Shown piece after piece: positions 1 to 7,999 of a DNA stretch of 38,106 nucleotides (its first letter is position 1; each line of letters opens with the position of its first letter). The position numbers and the translations under genes are program-made. Location of the stretch: contig JALVCY010000203.1 of NCBI GenBank assembly GCA_027009605.1, positions 1 to 38,106 of the forward strand, read 5' to 3'. The notes beneath the pieces are model-generated. The model saw only the letters and a program-made list of their open reading frames with translations, made no database searches and had not been told where the DNA came from. The DNA comes from Saprospiraceae bacterium. GTDB lineage: Bacteria > Bacteroidota > Bacteroidia > Chitinophagales > Saprospiraceae.

Positions 1-480
1 ATAATACAAGTCAAAACCCAATAATCCATTAAAATAGCCTTCATCACCATAGCAATCCATGGCTTCTTGATAGAGCTTTTTGATGGTATTGACGTATTGG
101 CGTTGTTGGGTGGTATCCTTTGTTTGGTTGTAGAATTGGATATTGAATTCGACCCCATCCAAGAAGACGGTTTTGCGCATTCCATCAGCGGCGGGTGCTT
201 TTTCATAGACTTTCTTCCAAAAATCATAGGCACTTTTATAATCTTTGTTTTTTAGCCGTCCCCGATAGATGACGTAGTTATTTTCGGCTTCTTCTTTTTC
301 GGCGTAGGGCAGGTCATCCCATTTGACACAACCGGGTTTGGAAAGATATTTTTTCTTTGGTTTTGGGGGCGTTTTCTCTTCCGGCGTGGTGGTCGTTTCA
401 GAGACGGCAGGCTTAGAAGAAGAGCAATCGGCAAAAAATAGCCCTGTAAAGAGCACAAAAAGGAGCATTAATTTTTTCAT
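1..480 (-). CDS. TPR-type lipoprotein-like protein, partial (runs off left edge); paralog of the 1046..2419 product
   Basis: Manual reverse-strand translation from ATG at 480: MKKLMLLFVLFTGLFFADCSSSKPAVSETTTTPEEKTPPKPKKKYLSKPGCVKWDDLPYAEKEEAENNYVIYRGRLKNKDYKSAYDFWKKVYEKAPAADG..., open to position 1. Signal peptide followed by Cys. Shares NN.VIYR....K.D.K.AY..WKKV...APAADG with the 1046..2419 product. Absent from the ORF track because it is truncated by the window edge. Confidence 0.85.
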   Translation of the reverse strand, partial: MKKLMLLFVLFTGLFFADCSSSKPAVSETTTTPEEKTPPKPKKKYLSKPGCVKWDDLPYAEKEEAENNYVIYRGRLKNKDYKSAYDFWKKVYEKAPAADGMRKTVFLDGVEFNIQFYNQTKDTTQQRQYVNTIKKLYQEAMDCYGDEGYFNGLLGFDLYY

Positions 481-499
481 CGGTAATCATTTTATTTTT

Positions 500-520
500 A
501 GTAACTACGATGTAGTTACT
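500..520. promoter_or_regulatory. Inverted repeat AGTAACTAC-GAT-GTAGTTACT just upstream of the partial lipoprotein gene
   Basis: Perfect 9-bp arms with 3-nt spacer, 20 bp upstream of the ATG at 480 (minus strand). Confidence 0.5.
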
Positions 521-545
521 TTTCGTAAAAATACTAATTATTTTT

Positions 546-706
546 GTAACTGTTTAGGTACCCACTATTTTGGTCAAAAAATGCCCTTTTTGCGCCTGTT
601 TTTGCTAAAATTTTCTCACGTAGGGACGCACGGCCGTGCGTCCCTACGTCAACATACACAAAAACGCCTATTTTTTGCCTTAAAATAGAATCACCTAAAC
701 AGTTAC
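546..706. mobile_element. MITE-like non-coding element, IS66-like ends
   Basis: Perfect 14-bp terminal inverted repeats GTAACTGTTTAGGT (546-559) / ACCTAAACAGTTAC (693-706). Flanked by an identical 8-bp direct repeat TTATTTTT (538-545 and 707-714). Inner arms are also imperfectly complementary. No credible ORF inside. The 5'-GTAA terminus and 8-bp target duplication match IS66-family conventions. Confidence 0.7.
618..649. repeat. 32-bp perfect palindrome ACGTAGGGACGCACGGCCGTGCGTCCCTACGT
   Basis: Sequence equals its own reverse complement; located inside the MITE-like element. Confidence 0.95.
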
Positions 707-724
707 TTATTTTTTTTGACCAAA

Positions 725-753
725 CTTTCCAAAAGCTCCAAACTTTTGGAAAG
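725..753. repeat. Hairpin repeat copy 1: CTTTCCAAAAG-CTCCAAA-CTTTTGGAAAG
   Basis: 11-bp perfect arms; near-identical second copy exactly 100 bp downstream. Confidence 0.85.
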
Positions 754-822
754 ATAATAGTTCACGCCCCTAACAAATAGTAGATGCAATAATCCCATAA
801 AATGGTGTATGGTAGCCTACTT

Positions 823-855
823 AACTTTCCAAAAGTTCTAAACTTTTGGAAAGTT
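823..855. repeat. Hairpin repeat copy 2: AACTTTCCAAAAGTT-CTA-AACTTTTGGAAAGTT
   Basis: 15-bp perfect arms, 3-nt loop; same family as 725..753. Confidence 0.85.
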
Positions 856-867
856 GAATTACGAAAC

Positions 868-900
868 AAAAAAAGCCCTACTAATTTTTAGTAGGGCTTT
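868..900 (-). terminator. Rho-independent terminator for the minus-strand TPR operon
   Basis: AAAGCCCTACTAATTTTTAGTAGGGCTTT; on the minus strand the stem is followed by a T-tract. Confidence 0.75.
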
Positions 901-1005
901 CCCGATAAGTTTTTCAGGCAAGAAGATTAGTTAACTCGAAGTTTTGGCACTCGTAAAGTCTCGTCTTTTATTGAAGTTTTGGTACTTTATTTCCGGAGTT
1001 GGATG

Positions 1006-1041
1006 CCGTTATACCGTTACACCGTTATACCGTTACACCGT
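1006..1041. repeat. Short tandem repeat, 8-bp unit CCGTTAYA x ~4.5
   Basis: ccgttata ccgttaca ccgttata ccgttaca ccgt, immediately after the stop of the TPR CDS. Confidence 0.85.
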
Positions 1042-1045
1042 CATT

Positions 1046-2419
1046 TTAGTTGACTCGAAGTTTTACGGTTTCTCCAATCCAGCATTTTACTTTTACGGGA
1101 CTTCCGGAGTGTAATCCGCGCATGTGCGCTTCACCTTTATCGGGGAAGTGTTTGCGGTAGGAAGCAATTTTTTTATTGGCATTGGAAGCCACACTAGGGT
1201 CAATGGATTTGGCGTAAGCCCATTTGTCAACGGCTGCGATAATAGCGAGGCGTGACTCGAAGGCATCTCCACACTTCTTACTGGTCTTAGCGTACAGGTC
1301 GCCAATTAGAATGTAAGGTTTTCCCCAGCCGCTGCGTAGTTTGGCTGCTTGCAAAGCATCCGCACGGGATTTGGAGTACTGCCCTAATTTTCTACCTTCG
1401 ATAGAAGCTAAAGAAAAATAAAGCGTGGCTTTTTTGTCCTGGTCACTTTCTGCGGCGATGGCTTCCCGGTATTTCGCTGCTGCTCCGCGATAGTCACCAG
1501 ATTTATATAGTTTACTGGCAACTAGAGCAGGATGCTCGGCTTCAAACTCCGCTGTTTTTTGTGCATTGATAGCACTGGCCTTGGCATCATATTTTGCCGC
1601 AAGGCTGGCAATCTCAGGATCATCCTTCGTGCAACCATGTTGGACAAGCTCTTTGTAGGTGGACTTGATTAGTTCATAGTTTTCAGGATCTGCTTTGTAA
1701 GCAGGCATTAACTTGGCTTTGAAGTAGTCACAGTCAAAGATATAGTCTTCGATGGCTTCAAAAGCTGTTTTAGTATCTCCTTTAGTTTTTTGCCAATTAG
1801 CGGCTTCGGCCTTATTGTTTTTGATATTCAAATCAGCAACTTCCATCATTTTTTGGTAGGCGGCTCTGGCTTCTTCCTTAGAAAGTTGCTTTAAAGGGAA
1901 GAGATAAAGAACGGCTTCCGTCAAAGGATAATAAACGATGTACTCTGTTTTTTCACCACCCAACTCCAGTGCTTTCATGCCGGCATCATAGATTTCTTTT
2001 CTAGGCGCATTGAAAGTGTAGAGCAAATCATAGGCTTTTCGGCCGTAAGCATAACTGGCTTCGTCCGGGTAGCATTGAGCCATTTGGTCATACAAGGCCA
2101 CTATTTTTTTCTTGTAGTCTGCTTTTTTGGCTTCGTCCGTCTCTGTTTTTAGGAAGTCCTTGTAGATATCGACACCATCCGTATATTGTGTGGATCGTTT
2201 GCCATCGGCTGCCGGAGCAACATCAAAAACTTTTTTCCAAATGGGATAAGCGGCCTTAAAATCCCCTTTTTTGATTTGTTGGCGATAGATTACGTGATTG
2301 TTTACGGCTTCGTCTTTGTTGGGTGCTTGGTCAAAAGTCCCGCATTGGGCGACACTTTGTGTGACAACAGCAAAAACAAATAGAGCGATAAGCAAGAGTG
2401 CGGATTTCGTCTTTGTCAT
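1046..2419 (-). CDS. Tetratricopeptide-repeat-containing secreted/periplasmic protein
   Basis: 457-aa ORF with signal peptide; TPR-like helical repeats such as LYKSGDYRGAAAKYREAIA; same strand as and abutting the OMP gene (1-nt gap). Confidence 0.8.
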   Translation of the reverse strand: MTKTKSALLLIALFVFAVVTQSVAQCGTFDQAPNKDEAVNNHVIYRQQIKKGDFKAAYPIWKKVFDVAPAADGKRSTQYTDGVDIYKDFLKTETDEAKKADYKKKIVALYDQMAQCYPDEASYAYGRKAYDLLYTFNAPRKEIYDAGMKALELGGEKTEYIVYYPLTEAVLYLFPLKQLSKEEARAAYQKMMEVADLNIKNNKAEAANWQKTKGDTKTAFEAIEDYIFDCDYFKAKLMPAYKADPENYELIKSTYKELVQHGCTKDDPEIASLAAKYDAKASAINAQKTAEFEAEHPALVASKLYKSGDYRGAAAKYREAIAAESDQDKKATLYFSLASIEGRKLGQYSKSRADALQAAKLRSGWGKPYILIGDLYAKTSKKCGDAFESRLAIIAAVDKWAYAKSIDPSVASNANKKIASYRKHFPDKGEAHMRGLHSGSPVKVKCWIGETVKLRVN

Positions 2420-2420
2420 T

Positions 2421-3740
2421 TTAGTAGTATTTTTGTTTGAAAAACCATGATTTATCGGTTAGGCTAAAACTCATTGAAAACTTCACATAAGTCTGATCCA
2501 AGTCTGTCGGAATCCCGCTTTTCCCAATCTCTAATCCAAGATTGACAAAAGAAATGTCCTGTCTGGGAATGATAACGGGGAATCCCCCGCCTATCGTTAT
2601 ACCATAGAAGCGAATTTGCGAATCATTAACAAATCTAGGGTCTTTACCATAGAAGGCGCCGGCTCTAAAGGCCATTTTCTTCCAATAGCTGTCGTAGGCT
2701 TTCAAATCGGGTAGTTTTTCGTAGCCCAAAGAGATTTTACCGGCACTTCCTAGATGGTCTTGGCGGAAGCCTCGAGAAAATTGACTCCAGTTTGCGCCTT
2801 CGTAATTGATGCCTAGGCGATAGAGTGTTTTGAATTCGTAGCCGACCCCGATGGCATAGAGCATGGGGTGTTGGCCGCTATATTTTTCTTCATTCGCATA
2901 CAATACAGAATCTCGGATGCCATAGGCTCTGCTGATTCTATTGATTTTTTGATTCAGGGTGGTTTTTAGGTTGAAACCGGGTTGGATGTAGCCGCCGATG
3001 GTCATTAAATCACCGCGCAAACCATCTTCTTTGGTCTTGTCTTTGAAGTGATAATCCCATATTCCACCTAGTTTTAAGTTGGTGCCTTTGTAGCTATAAT
3101 CTGTGATGAATTCGTTATTGTAAATGTGTACTACCGTGTCCTGAAAGGTGTTTTTCTGTGTTTCGGAGACTTTCCCTAATAAGAAGCCTAGATTGGCGCC
3201 AAAGGCAAAATTTTTGTATTTGGCCGCATTCGACCAGTTAATTTGGTAGGAGCCACCGTTGCCGGAAAATGTATAATCTGCGGTCAAGTCATTTTTGGTG
3301 ATGGTGGTCTCAATGTCATAGCCTACAGTCGTGTAAGGAGCCAAGCCAATCCCCATTCCAAAGCGCCAATTACTTTTTTTCCCTTCCAACTCTCTATTGT
3401 AGTCATTGACTAAGGAAATCCCCAAGTTGATATTGTCCATGGCGCCGGACCAGTTGGTGATGGATGTGTTTTGAGACTTTATGGTGTAGTTGCGTGCACT
3501 AATCCCAATGTCAAACGAAGTCGCCCCCAAAAAGGCAAAAGAAGCCGGATTCATGGGGTTCATGTTGTTTCTGTCATGATAAATAGCCGAAAGCCCCCCC
3601 ATAGAACGGGAAGACAGGGTCTCAAATGACTTGAAGTCCCCCATGCCTAATCTCGAATAAGGGGATTGGACTTGGGGTTGACAAAAAGCAATCGTAGGGA
3701 CAAGTAGTCCAAGGATAAAAAAGAATTTCTTTATGTTCAT
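2421..3740 (-). CDS. Outer-membrane beta-barrel protein of the Bacteroidota 'YSRLGMGD' type
   Basis: 439 aa, signal peptide, N-terminal SPYSRLGMGDF...RSMGG motif, alternating aromatic/polar beta-strand pattern; next to coaX. Confidence 0.75.
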   Translation of the reverse strand: MNIKKFFFILGLLVPTIAFCQPQVQSPYSRLGMGDFKSFETLSSRSMGGLSAIYHDRNNMNPMNPASFAFLGATSFDIGISARNYTIKSQNTSITNWSGAMDNINLGISLVNDYNRELEGKKSNWRFGMGIGLAPYTTVGYDIETTITKNDLTADYTFSGNGGSYQINWSNAAKYKNFAFGANLGFLLGKVSETQKNTFQDTVVHIYNNEFITDYSYKGTNLKLGGIWDYHFKDKTKEDGLRGDLMTIGGYIQPGFNLKTTLNQKINRISRAYGIRDSVLYANEEKYSGQHPMLYAIGVGYEFKTLYRLGINYEGANWSQFSRGFRQDHLGSAGKISLGYEKLPDLKAYDSYWKKMAFRAGAFYGKDPRFVNDSQIRFYGITIGGGFPVIIPRQDISFVNLGLEIGKSGIPTDLDQTYVKFSMSFSLTDKSWFFKQKYY

Positions 3741-3818
3741 TCAGTATTTTTTCTGAAATGATAAGCCTAGTAAGGCTGCTATCAAATGTGGTGTCTTGTG
3801 ACAAACAGGGTTTAAAAA

Positions 3819-4550
3819 CTACACTTTCGTAAAAAAATTGTACGCATAAATGCTATACAATCCGGTCAAAACAAGGTCACGATGGACAAAGGTCTTAAAT
3901 TTTAAGCTATTTGCCAAGAAAATCGCATCTCCACCGGTAAGAATTGTTTTGGTTTTACCGAGCTTCCGCTGAATTCGACGCCTAAAGTCTGATATTTCCA
4001 TCAAACTCCCCATCACGGCTCCGTTTTGTAGGGCTGTTTTTGTACTATTGCCAATAAAACTTGGTGGCAAAGATAAGGGAACTATTGGCAATTGGGCAGT
4101 AAACTCGTGCATGGCCTGCAATCTCATCTTCAATCCCGGGGCAATATTGCCCCCAAGATAGTGCCCGTTGGCGGTCAATACTTCATAAGTGATGCAGGTT
4201 CCGGCATCAATTATCAAGATGTTTTGCTCCGGAAATAACCAATGAGCCCCACAAACCGCTGCTAACCGGTCTCTCCCTAAGGTGGCAGGAGTCGTGTATT
4301 CAGAAGTAATGGGCACAGGGATGAGATGGTCTAATTTTACGTGGTGTTCAAATCCTTTGATTTGAGCCATCATAACGTCAGAGATTTGACCTGTCGCACT
4401 ATAAATGGCCGATTTAACAGAATATTCTTCCAATATGTTTTGGGGGATACTCGAAGGGTTAGTCACCACGCCCCTGTGCAGTAAGCTTCCCTTGCGGTCA
4501 AAAATACCATATTTGGTGGCGGTATTGCCGATGTCTATGGTTAGGAGCAT
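3819..4550 (-). CDS. coaX: Type III pantothenate kinase
   Basis: N-terminal MLLTIDIGNTATKYGIFD, GRDRLAAVCGA, IIDAGTCITYEVL, GGNIAPGLKMRLQAMHEFTAQLP motifs. Confidence 0.95.
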   Translation of the reverse strand: MLLTIDIGNTATKYGIFDRKGSLLHRGVVTNPSSIPQNILEEYSVKSAIYSATGQISDVMMAQIKGFEHHVKLDHLIPVPITSEYTTPATLGRDRLAAVCGAHWLFPEQNILIIDAGTCITYEVLTANGHYLGGNIAPGLKMRLQAMHEFTAQLPIVPLSLPPSFIGNSTKTALQNGAVMGSLMEISDFRRRIQRKLGKTKTILTGGDAIFLANSLKFKTFVHRDLVLTGLYSIYAYNFFTKV

Positions 4551-4577
4551 GGCTTCAAAGGTTGGTGCACAGGAAGA

Positions 4578-5171
4578 TTAATCATTCGCATGAAAATCCA
4601 TTATATTGCCCATCGAAAAACATTTTCGGCAACGGGGCTCGTAACTATCCTTCTCTCCAAGCAATACTTTTGATTTTTCAGCCGTAAGGCGATAAGAGTG
4701 GGTCGCTAAATTGCCACAATGGACACAGATAGGGTGAACTTTTGTAATGTATTCAGCAACGGCCAATAAAGAAGGAATCGGGCCGAATGGCTTGCCCAAA
4801 AAATCCATATCCAAGCCGGCTACCACAATCCTTTTGCCATCTAAAGCCAGTTGTTGGCAGACTTCGACTAATCCATCGTCAAAAAATTGAGCTTCATCAA
4901 CCCCGACAACGGTGGCCTCGCCGACTTGCTTCAATATTTCGGATGAATGATCTACCGGAATCGCTAATAAAGCATTTTTATCATGAGATACGACTTCGGT
5001 ATCTGCGTAGCGGATGTCAATGCTGGGTTTGAAAATAACAACTTTTTGGTGGGCAAAAGTCGCCCGCTTCAATCGGCGGATAAGTTCTTCTGTTTTACCT
5101 GAAAACATGGCGCCGCACACGACTTCAATCCAACCGCTACGTTGACCCTTAAAATGTGGTTCTAAAAACAT
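4578..5171 (-). CDS. tdk: Thymidine kinase
   Basis: P-loop [26 protein letters not shown]-terminal zinc-binding CVHCG...CRKCF. Confidence 0.97.
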   Translation of the reverse strand: MFLEPHFKGQRSGWIEVVCGAMFSGKTEELIRRLKRATFAHQKVVIFKPSIDIRYADTEVVSHDKNALLAIPVDHSSEILKQVGEATVVGVDEAQFFDDGLVEVCQQLALDGKRIVVAGLDMDFLGKPFGPIPSLLAVAEYITKVHPICVHCGNLATHSYRLTAEKSKVLLGEKDSYEPRCRKCFSMGNIMDFHAND

Positions 5172-5189
5172 CTATTTGAGAATTTGCTG

Positions 5190-5197
5190 CAAAAGTA
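5190..5197 (-). promoter_or_regulatory. Bacteroidota -7-like box (TACTTTTG) upstream of tdk
   Basis: Matches TAnnTTTG on the minus strand, 19 bp upstream of the tdk start. Confidence 0.4.
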
Positions 5198-5435
5198 CAA
5201 TTTTCAATCGGGTCTGACCTAAGACTTCGTTTGATTTTTTGGGTGATATGATTCACCAAACTACCATTCTGAGCTTTTTTTTATCCAAAAAGGTTCAAAA
5301 ATCATCGAAGTCAACAGGATATTATAGGTGAAAAGTGAATATTAGTTATACTTGCGTAAAATAATCAACAAGTTTTTATACCTTTACCGTTTGGAAGTCG
5401 TTAATAATTCTTGTTCTTTAGTAAAAAATTGACCC

Positions 5436-6134
5436 ATGCCAATAGATGTAAAAAAAGGCCAAATGCTAATCCGCAAAATTCAATATTTGTTGGATGGCTT
5501 GGAGCTGAATGCCGCTGAAATATCTGACATCGAAAAAGATTTGATGAAAGGATACATCCGTTCGCTTTATGAGATGTTTTTGTTTGAAGAGAAAAAGAGT
5601 ACGCCCAAAAGAGTCAAAACGAAGCCCAAACCGGTCAAGGCGGTTCCGGTAACCAAAAAGGTACAAGATATTGTCCCACCGGTGGCTGAAGAGCCTGTTT
5701 TGGAAAAAACGGTGGTAGTAGAAAAATCAGTACCGCCCCCTTCTCCAGAGCCGAAGCCTGAACCGATACCGGAATCGGTAGCCGCTCCGGTAGTGCCCCC
5801 ACCACCGCCACCAAAGGCCATTCGTGAGGAGCACGAAAAGCTTTTTACCTTTAAGAAAGCGACCGACCTTTCGGAAAAATTACAGAATCGGCCGGTTTCG
5901 GACTTGAATAAAGCCTTTGCCATTAATGATCGACTGTTGACTATCAGCAAGCTCTTTGATGGGGACGATAAGCTGTTTAAGGCCACGCTTAAGGACTTGA
6001 ATACACTCAACTCTTTTGAAGATGCTAAGGTTTATCTTAGTCATAACGTGGTAGATAAATTGAACTGGATGTCGAAAGATAGGCTTAAAACAGCGAAAGT
6101 CTTTATGAAAACGGTTAGGCGTAGGTATTTGTAA
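5436..6134 (+). CDS. Conserved hypothetical protein with proline-rich linker
   Basis: 232-aa ORF; N-terminal helical domain, central Pro/Val/Glu-rich linker (PPPSPEPKPEPIPE...PPPPPPK), C-terminal helical domain. Confidence 0.75.
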   Translation: MPIDVKKGQMLIRKIQYLLDGLELNAAEISDIEKDLMKGYIRSLYEMFLFEEKKSTPKRVKTKPKPVKAVPVTKKVQDIVPPVAEEPVLEKTVVVEKSVPPPSPEPKPEPIPESVAAPVVPPPPPPKAIREEHEKLFTFKKATDLSEKLQNRPVSDLNKAFAINDRLLTISKLFDGDDKLFKATLKDLNTLNSFEDAKVYLSHNVVDKLNWMSKDRLKTAKVFMKTVRRRYL

Positions 6135-6240
6135 TCAACTAGTATGAAACTTAGAGAAGTAACCTTATTTGGAAAGTCTCTTTTGGGATTTTTTCCGCAA
6201 GGATTCTTGTCAGTACACATAAACCAAAAAATAGAAACAG

Positions 6241-7215
6241 ATGAAGAAAATTGGTGTTTTTACCTCCGGTGGAGATTCACCGGGTATGAACGCAGCCATT
6301 CGCGCTGTCGTTCGCACCGCTATCAATTCCGGAATTACTCCTTATGGAATCTATCGGGGGTATCGTGGAATGATAGAAGACGAAATCGAAGAAATGGATG
6401 GACATTCTGTTAGTAATATCCTTCAGCTTGGCGGGACAATCTTGCGCTCCGCAAGAAGTAATCGATTTCGGACGCCTGAAGGGCGACAGATTGCCTATGA
6501 CAATCTAAAAAAACATGGTATTGAAGGTGTCGTAGGGATTGGAGGAGATGGGACACTCACCGGTGCACGTATTTTCATGAAAGAACATCCGGATATTAGG
6601 TTTGTGGGACTGCCGGGGACGATTGATAATGATTTGGTTGGGACAGATTATACGATAGGGTATGATACCGCTATCAATACAGCTATGCGAGCGATTGATA
6701 AAATAAAAGATACGGCCAATTCATTTGATCGTTTGTTTTTTGTTGAAGTGATGGGGCGTGATGCCGGATTTATTGCTTTGCGGGTGGGTATCGCTACCGG
6801 AGCCGAAGCGGTGTTGATACCGGAAAGTAAGACGGATATAGATGAACTGGTGCATCGCTTGCGCAAAAACTCCCTGAAAAGGAAAAATTCGGCCTTGGTC
6901 ATTGTCGCCGAAGGAGATGATGCCGGTGGCGCTTTTGCCATTGCAGACCAAGTCAAGGCTAAGGGCTTCGAACAGTACGAAATGCGTGTTTCCATACTGG
7001 GGCACATCCAACGGGGAGGAAGCCCGACTTGTATGGATCGTATGCTTGCCAGTAGATTGGGGATGGAAGCCGTGAAGGCTCTAGTAGATGGGGTGAGTGG
7101 CGTATTGGTCGGAAAAAAGTGTAAGGACATCGTTTATACCCCTTTTGAGAAGGCCATCAAGGATAAGCAAAAGCTAAATCCTTTACTTTTGGATATTGTT
7201 GATTTGTTGTCTTAG
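6241..7215 (+). CDS. pfkA: ATP-dependent 6-phosphofructokinase
   Basis: GVFTSGGDSPGMNAAIRAVVR, GIGGDGTLTGA, LPGTIDNDLVGTDYTIGYDTA, EVMGRDAGFIAL motifs. Confidence 0.97.
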   Translation: MKKIGVFTSGGDSPGMNAAIRAVVRTAINSGITPYGIYRGYRGMIEDEIEEMDGHSVSNILQLGGTILRSARSNRFRTPEGRQIAYDNLKKHGIEGVVGIGGDGTLTGARIFMKEHPDIRFVGLPGTIDNDLVGTDYTIGYDTAINTAMRAIDKIKDTANSFDRLFFVEVMGRDAGFIALRVGIATGAEAVLIPESKTDIDELVHRLRKNSLKRKNSALVIVAEGDDAGGAFAIADQVKAKGFEQYEMRVSILGHIQRGGSPTCMDRMLASRLGMEAVKALVDGVSGVLVGKKCKDIVYTPFEKAIKDKQKLNPLLLDIVDLLS

Positions 7216-7246
7216 TCTGAGTTGCTGAAACTAAATTTAAGACTTT

Positions 7247-7990
7247 TTGTTTTTGAATCAAATCAAATTATCTACTGTGGGTAGTCCCAAGACAGCGTGG
7301 AGTAAAAAAGAGTGGCGAAAATTGGCCTTTCCAATTGGATTCTTAATCCTAATTTGGGTCATTCACATTGTCAAAGTGGTCGGTGGGTATGAGTTGGGTC
7401 TCTATTTTGGTCTAAAGCCTTTGTCCGTGCCTAGAATATCCGGTATTTTGACAAGTCCATTGATTCATGGGGATTGGGGGCATTTGTTTGGCAATACGTT
7501 GTCTTTTGCCGGTTTGAGCTTTTTTTTGTTCTATTTTTATCGGAAGATAGCCCTAAAAAGCTTTTTTTTGATATATTTTTTGACGGGTATCGGCGTCTGG
7601 CTTTTTGGGAAGGAGACCGCTTTTCATATTGGCGCAAGCGGTATCATATATGGGATGGCGGCCTTATTGTTTTGGACAGGTGTCTTTCGACGAAATGTTA
7701 GATCTATTGCCATCTCCTTAGTTGTTTTGACCTTGTATAGCGGGCTGTTTTACGGCTTTTTGCCCAAAGCTAGGATTTCGTATGAAAGTCATATCATAGG
7801 GGCTATCGCAGGTATTTTTGCTGCCTACTACTATAAGGACGAATTAGAAGATGCCGAGTCGGCCAAGCCGTCTCAGCCGGAAGGGGCTAAAAAGTTCTTT
7901 CTTCCGCGTGATATTTTTGCCAAAACAAAGTATGAACGGATGAGAGAAGAGCAGCAGCGCCGGCTGGAAGAAGGAGACACTGACCATTAA
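7247..7990 (+). CDS. Rhomboid family intramembrane serine protease
   Basis: HGDWGHLFGNTLSF, GASG catalytic Ser motif (FHIGASGIIYG) and catalytic His (YESHIIGAIAG) within TM segments. Probable TTG start. Confidence 0.9.
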   Translation: MFLNQIKLSTVGSPKTAWSKKEWRKLAFPIGFLILIWVIHIVKVVGGYELGLYFGLKPLSVPRISGILTSPLIHGDWGHLFGNTLSFAGLSFFLFYFYRKIALKSFFLIYFLTGIGVWLFGKETAFHIGASGIIYGMAALLFWTGVFRRNVRSIAISLVVLTLYSGLFYGFLPKARISYESHIIGAIAGIFAAYYYKDELEDAESAKPSQPEGAKKFFLPRDIFAKTKYERMREEQQRRLEEGDTDH

Positions 7991-7999
7991 AAATCTGAA

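Noticed and set aside
323-688. 121-aa plus-strand ORF
   Set aside because: Antisense to the partial lipoprotein CDS and then runs through the MITE-like palindrome; low-complexity translation without plausible domain structure.
725-855. Possible CRISPR-like repeat pair
   Set aside because: Only two copies, palindromic, 100-bp period, no cas genes; fits a REP-type hairpin better.
5567-6010. 147-aa Gly/Ser/Thr-rich minus-strand ORF
   Set aside because: Antisense shadow of the proline-rich linker gene; glycine richness is just the complement of Pro codons.
6144-6413. 89-aa plus-strand ORF overlapping the pfkA start
   Set aside because: Out-of-frame overlap; the overlapped part is a frameshifted reading of conserved pfkA N-terminus.
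6648-7130. 160-aa minus-strand ORF inside pfkA
   Set aside because: Fully antisense to a well-conserved pfkA; no start context or motif.
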